Source: Candidatus Alistipes intestinipullorum
GTDB lineage: Bacteria > Bacteroidota > Bacteroidia > Bacteroidales > Rikenellaceae
DNA length: 32,246 bases
Assembly (NCBI GenBank): GCA_019113885.1
Contig: DXGO01000124.1
Span: 1 to 32,246, forward strand
Direction of reading: 5' to 3'
How positions within the stretch are numbered: the first letter of the stretch is position 1; each line of letters opens with the position of its first letter. A model generated the notes under the pieces. That model worked only from the letters and a program-made list of their open reading frames with translations, ran no database searches and was not told where the DNA came from. Both the position numbers and the translations under genes were made by a program. This document shows, one piece after another, positions 8,336 through 15,469 of the stretch.

Positions 8336-9865
8336 TCAATATCCGGGGTTCTGGAGGATCACGTTGCCTCCCTGGTTGATGATTCCGGTCGGTACGGGCA
8401 GCCGTTCGCTGTCGTAGTGGAGTCCGTCGGTCTTGCGGTAAATCTTCTGCAGCCGGGCGTCAGTCAGCACACCGGCGAAGCGCATCTTGGCCTCGCAGGC
8501 CTGAATATACTTTTCATGGCGGATCAGATCCTGCCGGCGTACTCCTTCCATGTAGAATTCATGTCCTCTTTCCAGTAACAGTACTTCGAGGAACTTGGTT
8601 ACGGTCGGAATCTGATCCAGGGTGTACTCTGTCAGGCCGACACGACGCCGGATTTGGTTGAGGTATTCCAGCGCCTCATCGGTCACGGTTTCTTGGTTGC
8701 GGACGATGGCTTCGGCCAGCAGCGTAATGGCATCGGCATAGCGGTAGACCGGTACATCGACCTCGCATTCCTGACCGGTGGTACCTTCGAAGCCGAATTT
8801 CAGGGGAACCGGGCCGTAGTAGAGTCCCGTCCTGTCGGCATTCGACCGGTCGGCGCGGCTATGTACGATTCCGGTCGTGCCCACATATTCGGCATAGATC
8901 TTTTCGAGGCGTTTGTCCCCCTTCTCGAATGTGTCGTAGAAAGGCCAGGAGAGGTGGAAGACACCCCAGCGCATGAAGGTCGTGCCCGAAGGCGTCGGGA
9001 AATCGGATGGCAGGACGTGGGCCAACCATGTGTGCGTCATCCCGTATCCGCTTTTTGCTGTTACAGCGTAAATCACCTCGGAGTTTTTCTCGCCAGCCAG
9101 CGTGAAGAGGGAGTGGTAGTCGGGTACCAGTGCATATCCGAACTCCTCGCGTGTCAGTTCCCGGCCAATCTGCTCGGCCTCCTTCCAGCGGCGGGTCATC
9201 ATGTAGAATTTTAGCAGAATCATGTTGGCGCACCCTTTTGTGAATCGGCCGTAATCGGAATCGTCGTATCGGTAGGGAAGGTCAGGGATAGCCGCCAGGA
9301 GGTTGCTCTCGATGAATTGGCGCATCTCTGTATCGGTCGCCCGGGGGATTTTGGGATCGGCCAGCGGATTTTTGAGGGCTTCGAGATTCGGCAGCGAGAT
9401 CGGACCATAGAGGTCGTAGAGCAGGAAGGCGAGAAATCCCATGCCGCAATGCAGTTCGGCGTTGAGTTGCGCCCGTTCCCGGTCGGTCATCGGGACATCC
9501 CGAATACGGTCCAGAGCCAGCATCATGCTGGAGAGGTACTTCGAGTGGTAGTAGGGAGGGGTACGGCTCTCGTCCGTAACGGGGTAACCGCCGGCTCCGG
9601 TCATGTCGAATCCGATGTAGCAGGCAGGCCAACTGCACTCCATCTCATCGGTCAGCATGAAGGAGAGCGTCAGATAACCCCAACCGGTATTGAAGATATT
9701 CCACGTCGTAAAGGGGTGGTAGGCCGCGGAGATGACAAGCGCATCGGCATCCTCCTTGGTTTTGGGGAAGGTCGAGGGGTCGATCTTCCCGTATTCAACC
9801 GTCTCCAGCTCACAGGCCGTACCGAACAGCAGGGCACAAAGTGGGAAAAGCAGGTATTTTTTCAT
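8336..9865 (-). CDS. SusD/RagB-family nutrient-binding lipoprotein (PUL1)
   Basis: A 509-residue SusD-family lipoprotein: MKKYLLFPLCALLFGTAC signal with lipobox FGTAC, then helical TPR-like segments (MLALDRIRDV, ERAQLNAELHCGMGFLAFLLYDLYGPISLPN, YRYADAITLLAEAIVRN) and the family's C-terminal LLLERGHEFYMEGVRRQDLIRHEKY block. SusD forms the lid on the SusC channel at the outer membrane and helps capture glycan. The start at 9865 is set by the lipoprotein signal; the frame stays open upstream into susC. The gap to the SusC stop is 11 bases, so the two are co-transcribed. Confidence 0.92.
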   Translation of the reverse strand: MKKYLLFPLCALLFGTACELETVEYGKIDPSTFPKTKEDADALVISAAYHPFTTWNIFNTGWGYLTLSFMLTDEMECSWPACYIGFDMTGAGGYPVTDESRTPPYYHSKYLSSMMLALDRIRDVPMTDRERAQLNAELHCGMGFLAFLLYDLYGPISLPNLEALKNPLADPKIPRATDTEMRQFIESNLLAAIPDLPYRYDDSDYGRFTKGCANMILLKFYMMTRRWKEAEQIGRELTREEFGYALVPDYHSLFTLAGEKNSEVIYAVTAKSGYGMTHTWLAHVLPSDFPTPSGTTFMRWGVFHLSWPFYDTFEKGDKRLEKIYAEYVGTTGIVHSRADRSNADRTGLYYGPVPLKFGFEGTTGQECEVDVPVYRYADAITLLAEAIVRNQETVTDEALEYLNQIRRRVGLTEYTLDQIPTVTKFLEVLLLERGHEFYMEGVRRQDLIRHEKYIQACEAKMRFAGVLTDARLQKIYRKTDGLHYDSERLPVPTGIINQGGNVILQNPGY

Positions 9866-9876
9866 GGTAGTCGGGT

Positions 9877-12800
9877 TTAGAAGGTGATGTTTACGCCCAT
9901 GGTATAGGCCCTGATGTTCGGATAGGAGAAACTCAGGTTGTCGGTTTCGGGATCGAGTCCCGTCCAGTTGGTGATGACAAACGGATTGTTCACGTCGGCA
10001 TAGATGCGGATGTTGCGCAGAATCCGCTTGCGGACGGGAATTGTGTATCCGAGCGTGATGTTGCCGCAGCGGACGTAGTAGACATCGCGAACGTAGAAGT
10101 CGCCCCATCCGTTTCCTCCCGAGAGGTAGGAGGGACGGGTCGCGGTGCGGTTGCTGTTGGTGTAGCATTCGTAGGCATAGCGGGTGACGTTGTATCCTCC
10201 GCGCATTTGCATCCAATTCTCCATGTAGGAGGCTCCGCGAGTCATGCCGAACTCCCCGTAGAAGTAGATCGACAGGTCGAGGTTCTTCCATCTCAGGGTG
10301 TTGTTCAACCCTAGAAAGATATCCGGGGCCGAAGTGCCCATGTAGATCATGTCGCGTTCGTCGAGAATCTTGTCGTCGTTCTTGTCCCAAAGCATGACCA
10401 TGCCCGGCAGCAGCGTGGCCTGATGTGCGGGAGCGGCGTCGGCGTCGGCCGGCATAAGTCCCAGCGATTTGTAGGACCACCATGCGCTTTTTTGGTCGTC
10501 AACCTTCTGATAGGGTGCCGGTTTCCAGTAGGGAGGCCGTTCTTTCCAGCGGTCTACATAGCGCGAGACTGTGAGCACCGTGTTCCAGGAAAAATGTTTG
10601 CGGTCGATGTTCGTGCTGTTGAACGTCAGTTCGAACCCCGTTCCCTGGGTGACGCCTCCGTTTGCCACGACCGTCGCCACAGGGTAGTAGTACATCAGGC
10701 TGTTCCAGGTGATCAGGTCGCGGATCGTGCGGTGGTAGTATTCGAAAGCCAGTGAGTAACGGTTGTTTTTGAATCCGATGTCTATGCCGAGGTTGAACTC
10801 CTGGGTTGTTTCCCAGGTCAGGCGGCTGTTCCCGACGGTGGAGTCGGTGATGCCGGCCACGATCTGGTCGCCGATAACCGCTGCAGGATATTGAATGGCG
10901 AAGGAGTCGTATACCTGATAGGGGACGTTGGAGTTTCCGGTCTCACCGAACGAGGCCCGGATTTTCAGATTCGAGAGCCAGTCCCGGGTCTGTTTCATGA
11001 ATTTCTCTTCGCTGATCACCCATCCGACAGCTACCGAAGGGAAGAATCCCCAACGGTAGTCGGGATGGAAATTCGAATCGCCGTCAGCCCGCAGGGAGAG
11101 TTCCAGCAGATAACGTTGTTCGTAGTCGTAGTTGATGCGCCCGAAATAGGAGGAGAGGGTTTTGCTGCCGCCTCCGGAGCCGACTTCGGGTTTGTCGGCC
11201 TGGCCGGCCCACAGTTGGTAATAGAGAGATCCGTCGATCATGAAGTCCGTATTGCGGGCGCTGACGTTTTCGTAGTCGCGTTTTTCGAAGGAGTATCCGG
11301 CCAGGACTTTCAGCCGGTGTTTCCCGAAATTGCGGACATAGGTGGCCGTGAGGTCCATCAAGTAGCTGTTGTCCTCGCGCTGTTTGATGTTGGCGTCTCC
11401 GTTGCGCCGCATCCCCTCGAGGACGGTCTTGGGCAGGTAGCTCGATCGTTTCTGGAACTGTCGGTCGGCACCGAGCTGAAATTTGATCTCCAGCCCCTCG
11501 ACGGGCTTGGCTGTCAGAAAAGTCGATCCCAGGATGCGGTCATAGACCGAGATGTCCGTGATTTCCAACAGCGATACCGGGTTGGGGAAGGTCGGGTGGG
11601 CCGGGTCGATCGTATAGTCTCCGTTCACGTCGCGCACTGGCAGCGTAGGGTTGGCCATGGCGGCGGCGCGCAGAATGCCGGCATTTTCGTATTCACCCTC
11701 GCCGAGGGGGATGTTGTCGTATCTGTTTTGCGAATAGGTGGCTGTCAGACCGACCGAAAACCAGCGGCTGATGTCCCAGTCGAGGTTTGAGCGGACGGAG
11801 ATGCGTCGGGCAGTGTTTGCCTTGATGATGCCCTGCTGGTTCATATAGTTTGCCGAGGCCATACAGCGGAAAGAGTCAGAGCCGCCGCGAACCGAGACAT
11901 TGTGTTGGTGCAGGATGCCGGTCCTGGAGATTTTGTCGGTCCAGTCGGTCCCTTTTATGTGTTTGATCTGATCATCGGTATAGGTGGGTTCGTATTCGGG
12001 AATTGTACCCGAGGGGGCCGTCATGAATCGGGAGTACATGCCCAAAGCATACGTTCGCAGATACTCCTCGTAACTTTGGCGGTTGTACATGTCCATGAAT
12101 TGCTGCGGAGAGAGCATCTCATAGCCTTTGGCGATGGTCTGGACCGAAAGATTGCCCGAGTAGGAAACGACGGCCCGCTCCTTCTCGCCGCGTTTGGTCG
12201 TGATGAGGATTACGCCGTGTCCGGCCCGTGAACCGTAAATGGCCGTGGAGGCGGCATCCTTGAGGACGGTTATCGATTCGATGTCGTCGGGGTTGAGCGA
12301 TCCCAGCAGATTGTCGGTGGTGCCCGATTCGTAGATGTTTCCAGAGCTGAGGGCCGGGGTTTCCGTGACTGGCATGCCGTCGATGACGATCAGCGGGCTG
12401 TTCGACATGTCGGAGAGCTCGCCGCGGATGCGGAACTTCACTCCTCCGCCGGCCTGTGCCGATATCTGATTCACCCGCAATCCGGCCGCACGGCCCGCCA
12501 GGGATTGCGAGACGGTGGATTTGGAACTGGTTTCCACATCCTTCATGTCGACCACCGAGACCGAACCGGTCAATGTTTTTTTGTCCTGGGTGCCGTATCC
12601 CACGACGATGACTTCGTCGATCATCCGTTCGTTCTCAGCGAGTGTGATCCGGAACTCCGTGCGCCTGTGGACGGGAATCTCGACTTTCCGGTAGCCCAAG
12701 AACGAGATCTCCAGAAACCCATCGGGGGCAACGGCGATCTGGAAATCGCCGTTGGCGTCACTGACGGTACCGTTGGAGCTACCCTTCTCGAGAATCGTAG

Positions 12801-13269
12801 CACCGACGATTCTTTCGCCGTTTTCGTCAATCACCGTTCCGTGGACCAAAACTTTTCCGGTATCGGCTTCCGACTGGCGGACAGGGGAATCTGTCGGAGA
12901 CTTCGGCGTGTCGGCGGCGCGCAGAATGATGTAGGTATTGTCGAATATGCCCTTGATACCCATGGGCAGAAAGATCTTGTCAATCAACTCTGCGGTAGTC
13001 ATGGTGCGGGCTTGCAGGCGAACCTGCCGTTCGATATCGACCTCCTGCAGACTGTAGATGACCAGACAGCCAGTTTGGCGTTCGATTTCGGAGATCAGCG
13101 ATCCGATACGGATCGTGTCGGAAGTAAAGGTGACCGTCCGCTCTTCGGGTTTGATGCCGGAAGCACTGGCCTGGATACTCAAACACAGGAAGAGGACCGG
13201 GACGAGGGCGAAGAGACCCTTGCGCCTGATCGTCCTCAGACGGTCCGTGGAGGTGGAGATAAGGTTCAT
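9877..13269 (-). CDS. SusC/RagA-family TonB-dependent transporter with STN signalling domain (PUL1)
   Basis: A 1130-residue outer-membrane transporter. In order: signal peptide (~1-37); STN domain (~45-118, TVTFTSDTIRIGSLISEIERQTG ... NTYIILR); carboxypeptidase-regulatory-like domain (~140-212, VHGTVIDENGERIVGATI ... FLGYRKVEIPV); TonB box near DEVIVVGYGTQ (218-228); plug (~230-355, including PLIVIDGMPV and DIESITVLKDAASTAIYGSRAGHGVILITTKRG); then a 22-strand-type barrel ending in an aromatic-terminated strand (YTMGVNITF). It should import oligosaccharide with energy from TonB. The STN domain indicates that it also signals substrate presence to the FecR protein encoded just upstream. Confidence 0.95.
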   Translation of the reverse strand: MNLISTSTDRLRTIRRKGLFALVPVLFLCLSIQASASGIKPEERTVTFTSDTIRIGSLISEIERQTGCLVIYSLQEVDIERQVRLQARTMTTAELIDKIFLPMGIKGIFDNTYIILRAADTPKSPTDSPVRQSEADTGKVLVHGTVIDENGERIVGATILEKGSSNGTVSDANGDFQIAVAPDGFLEISFLGYRKVEIPVHRRTEFRITLAENERMIDEVIVVGYGTQDKKTLTGSVSVVDMKDVETSSKSTVSQSLAGRAAGLRVNQISAQAGGGVKFRIRGELSDMSNSPLIVIDGMPVTETPALSSGNIYESGTTDNLLGSLNPDDIESITVLKDAASTAIYGSRAGHGVILITTKRGEKERAVVSYSGNLSVQTIAKGYEMLSPQQFMDMYNRQSYEEYLRTYALGMYSRFMTAPSGTIPEYEPTYTDDQIKHIKGTDWTDKISRTGILHQHNVSVRGGSDSFRCMASANYMNQQGIIKANTARRISVRSNLDWDISRWFSVGLTATYSQNRYDNIPLGEGEYENAGILRAAAMANPTLPVRDVNGDYTIDPAHPTFPNPVSLLEITDISVYDRILGSTFLTAKPVEGLEIKFQLGADRQFQKRSSYLPKTVLEGMRRNGDANIKQREDNSYLMDLTATYVRNFGKHRLKVLAGYSFEKRDYENVSARNTDFMIDGSLYYQLWAGQADKPEVGSGGGSKTLSSYFGRINYDYEQRYLLELSLRADGDSNFHPDYRWGFFPSVAVGWVISEEKFMKQTRDWLSNLKIRASFGETGNSNVPYQVYDSFAIQYPAAVIGDQIVAGITDSTVGNSRLTWETTQEFNLGIDIGFKNNRYSLAFEYYHRTIRDLITWNSLMYYYPVATVVANGGVTQGTGFELTFNSTNIDRKHFSWNTVLTVSRYVDRWKERPPYWKPAPYQKVDDQKSAWWSYKSLGLMPADADAAPAHQATLLPGMVMLWDKNDDKILDERDMIYMGTSAPDIFLGLNNTLRWKNLDLSIYFYGEFGMTRGASYMENWMQMRGGYNVTRYAYECYTNSNRTATRPSYLSGGNGWGDFYVRDVYYVRCGNITLGYTIPVRKRILRNIRIYADVNNPFVITNWTGLDPETDNLSFSYPNIRAYTMGVNITF

Positions 13270-13319
13270 GTTGATGGGAATTGTTGGTTGTCGGTAGTGT
13301 GGGTCGTTTCTCGGTGAAA

Positions 13320-14315
13320 TCAGTCGATGCAGATCGTTCCGGAGGAGTCGTCTCGCGTGAGGGTGAAGTTCTGCACCTGACGCAAGAGCTCCAGAATCTC
13401 GTATACGCCCTCTTCCTGGCGGAATTTGCCCGAATAGCGGACCACGGCGGCTTCGGGATTCCGTATAATGATCCGGGTGTGGTAGTAGAAACTCAACCGA
13501 TCGGTGATTTCCTGCAGTGAAGCGTCTTTGAATACATGGATGCCCTCACGCCAAAGCAGTTCATCGGGATCAAACGAGTGGGAGAGGCTGAAGGAGCCTT
13601 CAGCGTAGCTGAGGCGGTCGTTGGCTGCCATGATGACGGGCTCGGCTGTCGAGGCTGTCGCTGATACCTCGACCGCCCCTTCCACCAGGGAGACGGTTGC
13701 GGCCGTCTGTGTATAGGCCGAAACGTTGAACTCGGTGCCCAGTACCCGGATCTTCAGATCGCCGGCGGATACGACGAAGGGATGCTGCTTGTCGTGGGCC
13801 ACGTCGAAAAAGGCTTCGCCCGATAGCTGGACCTCCCGCTGTTGGGAGAAGTGTTCGGAACAGGTAAGTGTTGAACCCGCATTGAGCCACACCTGTGTGC
13901 CGTCTTCCAACCGGACTTCGGCCTGGTGTCCCCAGGGTGCGGTGACGGAATGGATGGCTCCTGGAACGGTCGTTAATCCGGTGTAATGTAGAATGGCCCA
14001 GGTGAGACCGACAGCAGGGAGAATGGCGGCGGCATAGCGGAGAGCCTGCTGTGTAAGGTGGCGGAAAATCCTCTTTCGTCGGTTATGGACGAACCGTTTG
14101 TAAGCAGCCTGTCCTTGTTGGCTATCGAGCGGAGATGCGCGGAGCGCGAAAAGAGCGGAGAGATTGCGGTAAATCTTGTATTCGTCGCGAGCACTCTTCT
14201 CTTCGAAGGCCTCAGAAACCTTTTCACGGTCCTCTGTCGAGGTCCTGGTGACTGCTTGCTTGAGGGCATCGTCCCACTTCAGAAAAGCATTGATCCGGTC
14301 TTCTTGTTCATTCAT
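13320..14315 (-). CDS. FecR-family anti-sigma factor (PUL1)
   Basis: A 331-residue inner-membrane anti-sigma factor. It has a cytoplasmic N-terminus (1-90) that would hold the ECF sigma factor, one membrane helix (~93-111, ALRYAAAILPAVGLTWAIL), and a periplasmic FecR domain (~122-215: APWGHQAEVRLEDGTQVWLN, LSGEAFFDVAHDKQHPFVV, VLGTEFNVSAY). The C-terminal STN-like DUF4974 domain (~250-325) has DASLQEITDRLSFYYHTRI and YSGKFRQEEGVYEILELL. On substrate binding, the STN domain of the SusC encoded 50 bases downstream should contact it and free the sigma factor. No sigma gene lies next to it; the only one in the window is at 1180-1734. Confidence 0.93.
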   Translation of the reverse strand: MNEQEDRINAFLKWDDALKQAVTRTSTEDREKVSEAFEEKSARDEYKIYRNLSALFALRASPLDSQQGQAAYKRFVHNRRKRIFRHLTQQALRYAAAILPAVGLTWAILHYTGLTTVPGAIHSVTAPWGHQAEVRLEDGTQVWLNAGSTLTCSEHFSQQREVQLSGEAFFDVAHDKQHPFVVSAGDLKIRVLGTEFNVSAYTQTAATVSLVEGAVEVSATASTAEPVIMAANDRLSYAEGSFSLSHSFDPDELLWREGIHVFKDASLQEITDRLSFYYHTRIIIRNPEAAVVRYSGKFRQEEGVYEILELLRQVQNFTLTRDDSSGTICID

Positions 14316-14718
14316 ATCGGGATTCGTTTTTCTTAAAGACGAACGAGTATCGATTTTCCGCCAAAACTTTCTGAAGTTTTTTGGTCCGAGGCCTTCGCTT
14401 TTTGCAACGGATTCGGGCGGTCAATTGACGGCTACCGTCGGGAAATACTCCTGCGACAGCGCTGTGGCCGGTTGGTTCGGCCCGGGGATTTTCCCGTACG
14501 TCGTGCAATCGATAGTTTCGCTCATTGCGTCGTGTTTGTGAACTCCGAGAACCCTCATAAAGGTGTTTAAGCAGAGTTTGAATATCTTCGATACGTTCTT
14601 TGAACATATCATAAAGAAAAAGTCTGTCGAGCTGATTCTCTTTTTTGTCGTACGAAAGATTTTTGTCATGAAAGAGTGGCGGAACGTCATGCGTGGATTT
14701 ATGCATCTGTTTTTTTCG

Positions 14719-14726
14719 TATCTTTG
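14719..14726 (+). promoter_or_regulatory. -7 element of the xpt promoter
   Basis: TATCTTTG matches TAnnTTTG exactly. The -33 region is poor (TTTA at 14698-14701, 17-base spacer). The predicted start near 14732 gives a leader of about 80 bases. Confidence 0.65.
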
Positions 14727-14739
14727 GGATCGGAAACCC

Positions 14740-14782
14740 CGGGCTGAGGCCCGCCTTTCTGCCCGCAGTCCCTGCAGGCAGA
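14740..14782 (+). promoter_or_regulatory. Two-hairpin 5' leader of xpt
   Basis: Hairpin 1 is CGGGC-TGAG-GCCCG (14740-14753). Hairpin 2 (14758-14782) pairs TCTGCC with GGCAGA and, after a C/A mismatch, GCAG with CTGC around a TCC loop. The leader then runs into an AT-rich stretch and the ATG at 14812. It lacks the core of a purine riboswitch as I know it, and the lack of a T run argues against simple attenuation. Confidence 0.5.
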
Positions 14783-14811
14783 CTTTATTATAACCAGCTC
14801 AAACAGATATT

Positions 14812-15378
14812 ATGGAACTTCTCAAACAGCGGATCCTTGCCGAGGGAAAATGTTTCGAAGGCGGTATCCTGAAGGTCGACAGTTTCATCAACCATCAGAT
14901 GGACCCTGTGCTGATGGGGGAGATTGCCGCGGAATTCGTACGGCGGTTTGCCGGATCGGGGACCAACAAGATCCTGACCATCGAGGCGAGCGGTATCGCT
15001 CCGGCCATCATGACCGGGTACCTGATGAAACTTCCGGTGGTCTTTGCGAAGAAGAAGCGTCCCAGCACGATGGAGAACATGCTCTCCACGAGGGTTTACT
15101 CCTTTACTAAGAATCTGAATTACGACGTTTGTGTTTGTCGCGATTACCTGCGCCCGGGTGACAACGTGCTGTTCATCGACGATTTCCTGGCCAACGGCAA
15201 TGCTGCGAAAGGAATCCTCGACCTGGTGCAGCAGGCCGGTGCCCGGCTTGCGGGCATGGGTTTCATCATCGAGAAGGCATTCCAGCACGGACGCGATGAA
15301 TTGGCGGCCTCCGGAATTCATGTCGAATCGTTGGCGATCGTCGAGAGTCTCGACAACTGTACGATCCGTTTCAAATAA
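14812..15378 (+). CDS. xpt: Xanthine phosphoribosyltransferase
   Basis: A 188-residue cytoplasmic type I phosphoribosyltransferase, normal length for Xpt, which makes XMP from xanthine and PRPP in purine salvage. Visible marks: [20 protein letters not shown] at the start; a central [10 protein letters not shown] segment (57-65); the PRPP-binding motif [14 protein letters not shown] (119-132), with the paired acidic residues D123 and D124; and [15 protein letters not shown] (150-164) near the end. It is monocistronic, with its own promoter, a structured leader and a terminator shared with the convergent lipoprotein operon. It is a conserved housekeeping gene between two accessory loci. Confidence 0.95.
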   Translation: MELLKQRILAEGKCFEGGILKVDSFINHQMDPVLMGEIAAEFVRRFAGSGTNKILTIEASGIAPAIMTGYLMKLPVVFAKKKRPSTMENMLSTRVYSFTKNLNYDVCVCRDYLRPGDNVLFIDDFLANGNAAKGILDLVQQAGARLAGMGFIIEKAFQHGRDELAASGIHVESLAIVESLDNCTIRFK

Positions 15379-15380
15379 TG

Positions 15381-15451
15381 CGAATGCCCCCCCCCATCAA
15401 CGAAAGGGGCGGTATCTCCCCGAGAGAGGAGATACCGCCCTGTCGCATTCG
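15381..15451. terminator. Bidirectional terminator-like hairpin between xpt and the lipoprotein operon
   Basis: A perfect 13-bp stem (GGGCGGTATCTCC at 15407-15419 with its complement at 15428-15440) has an 8-base loop. An outer 7-bp repeat (CGAATGC 15381-15387, GCATTCG 15445-15451) encloses it. Neither side has a strong T run. A run of nine C residues (15387-15395) lies in the 5' flank. Confidence 0.7.
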
Positions 15452-15469
15452 ATCCGGGGCAGGTTGTTT

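Larger units (their letters stand above)
14316..14811. other. Divergent intergenic region between fecR and xpt
   Basis: It holds the xpt promoter and leader (14719-14811). On the minus strand, reading toward fecR, I find no TAnnTTTG element, consistent with PUL1 using an ECF promoter, though I cannot locate one with confidence. A minus-strand frame of 132 codons (14706-14308) ends in a TGA just inside the start of fecR; it contains a helix-like stretch (LYDMFKERIEDIQTLLKHL) but its second half is basic low-complexity and I recognise no family. Confidence 0.4.

Noticed and set aside
9865..10483. A longer N-terminus for the PUL1 SusD protein
   Set aside because: The extra residues are Arg/His-rich out-of-frame susC sequence; the lipoprotein signal starts at 9865.
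14727..14811. Purine riboswitch upstream of xpt
   Set aside because: The three-way junction core and the paired kissing loops are not found; only two simple stacked hairpins are visible.
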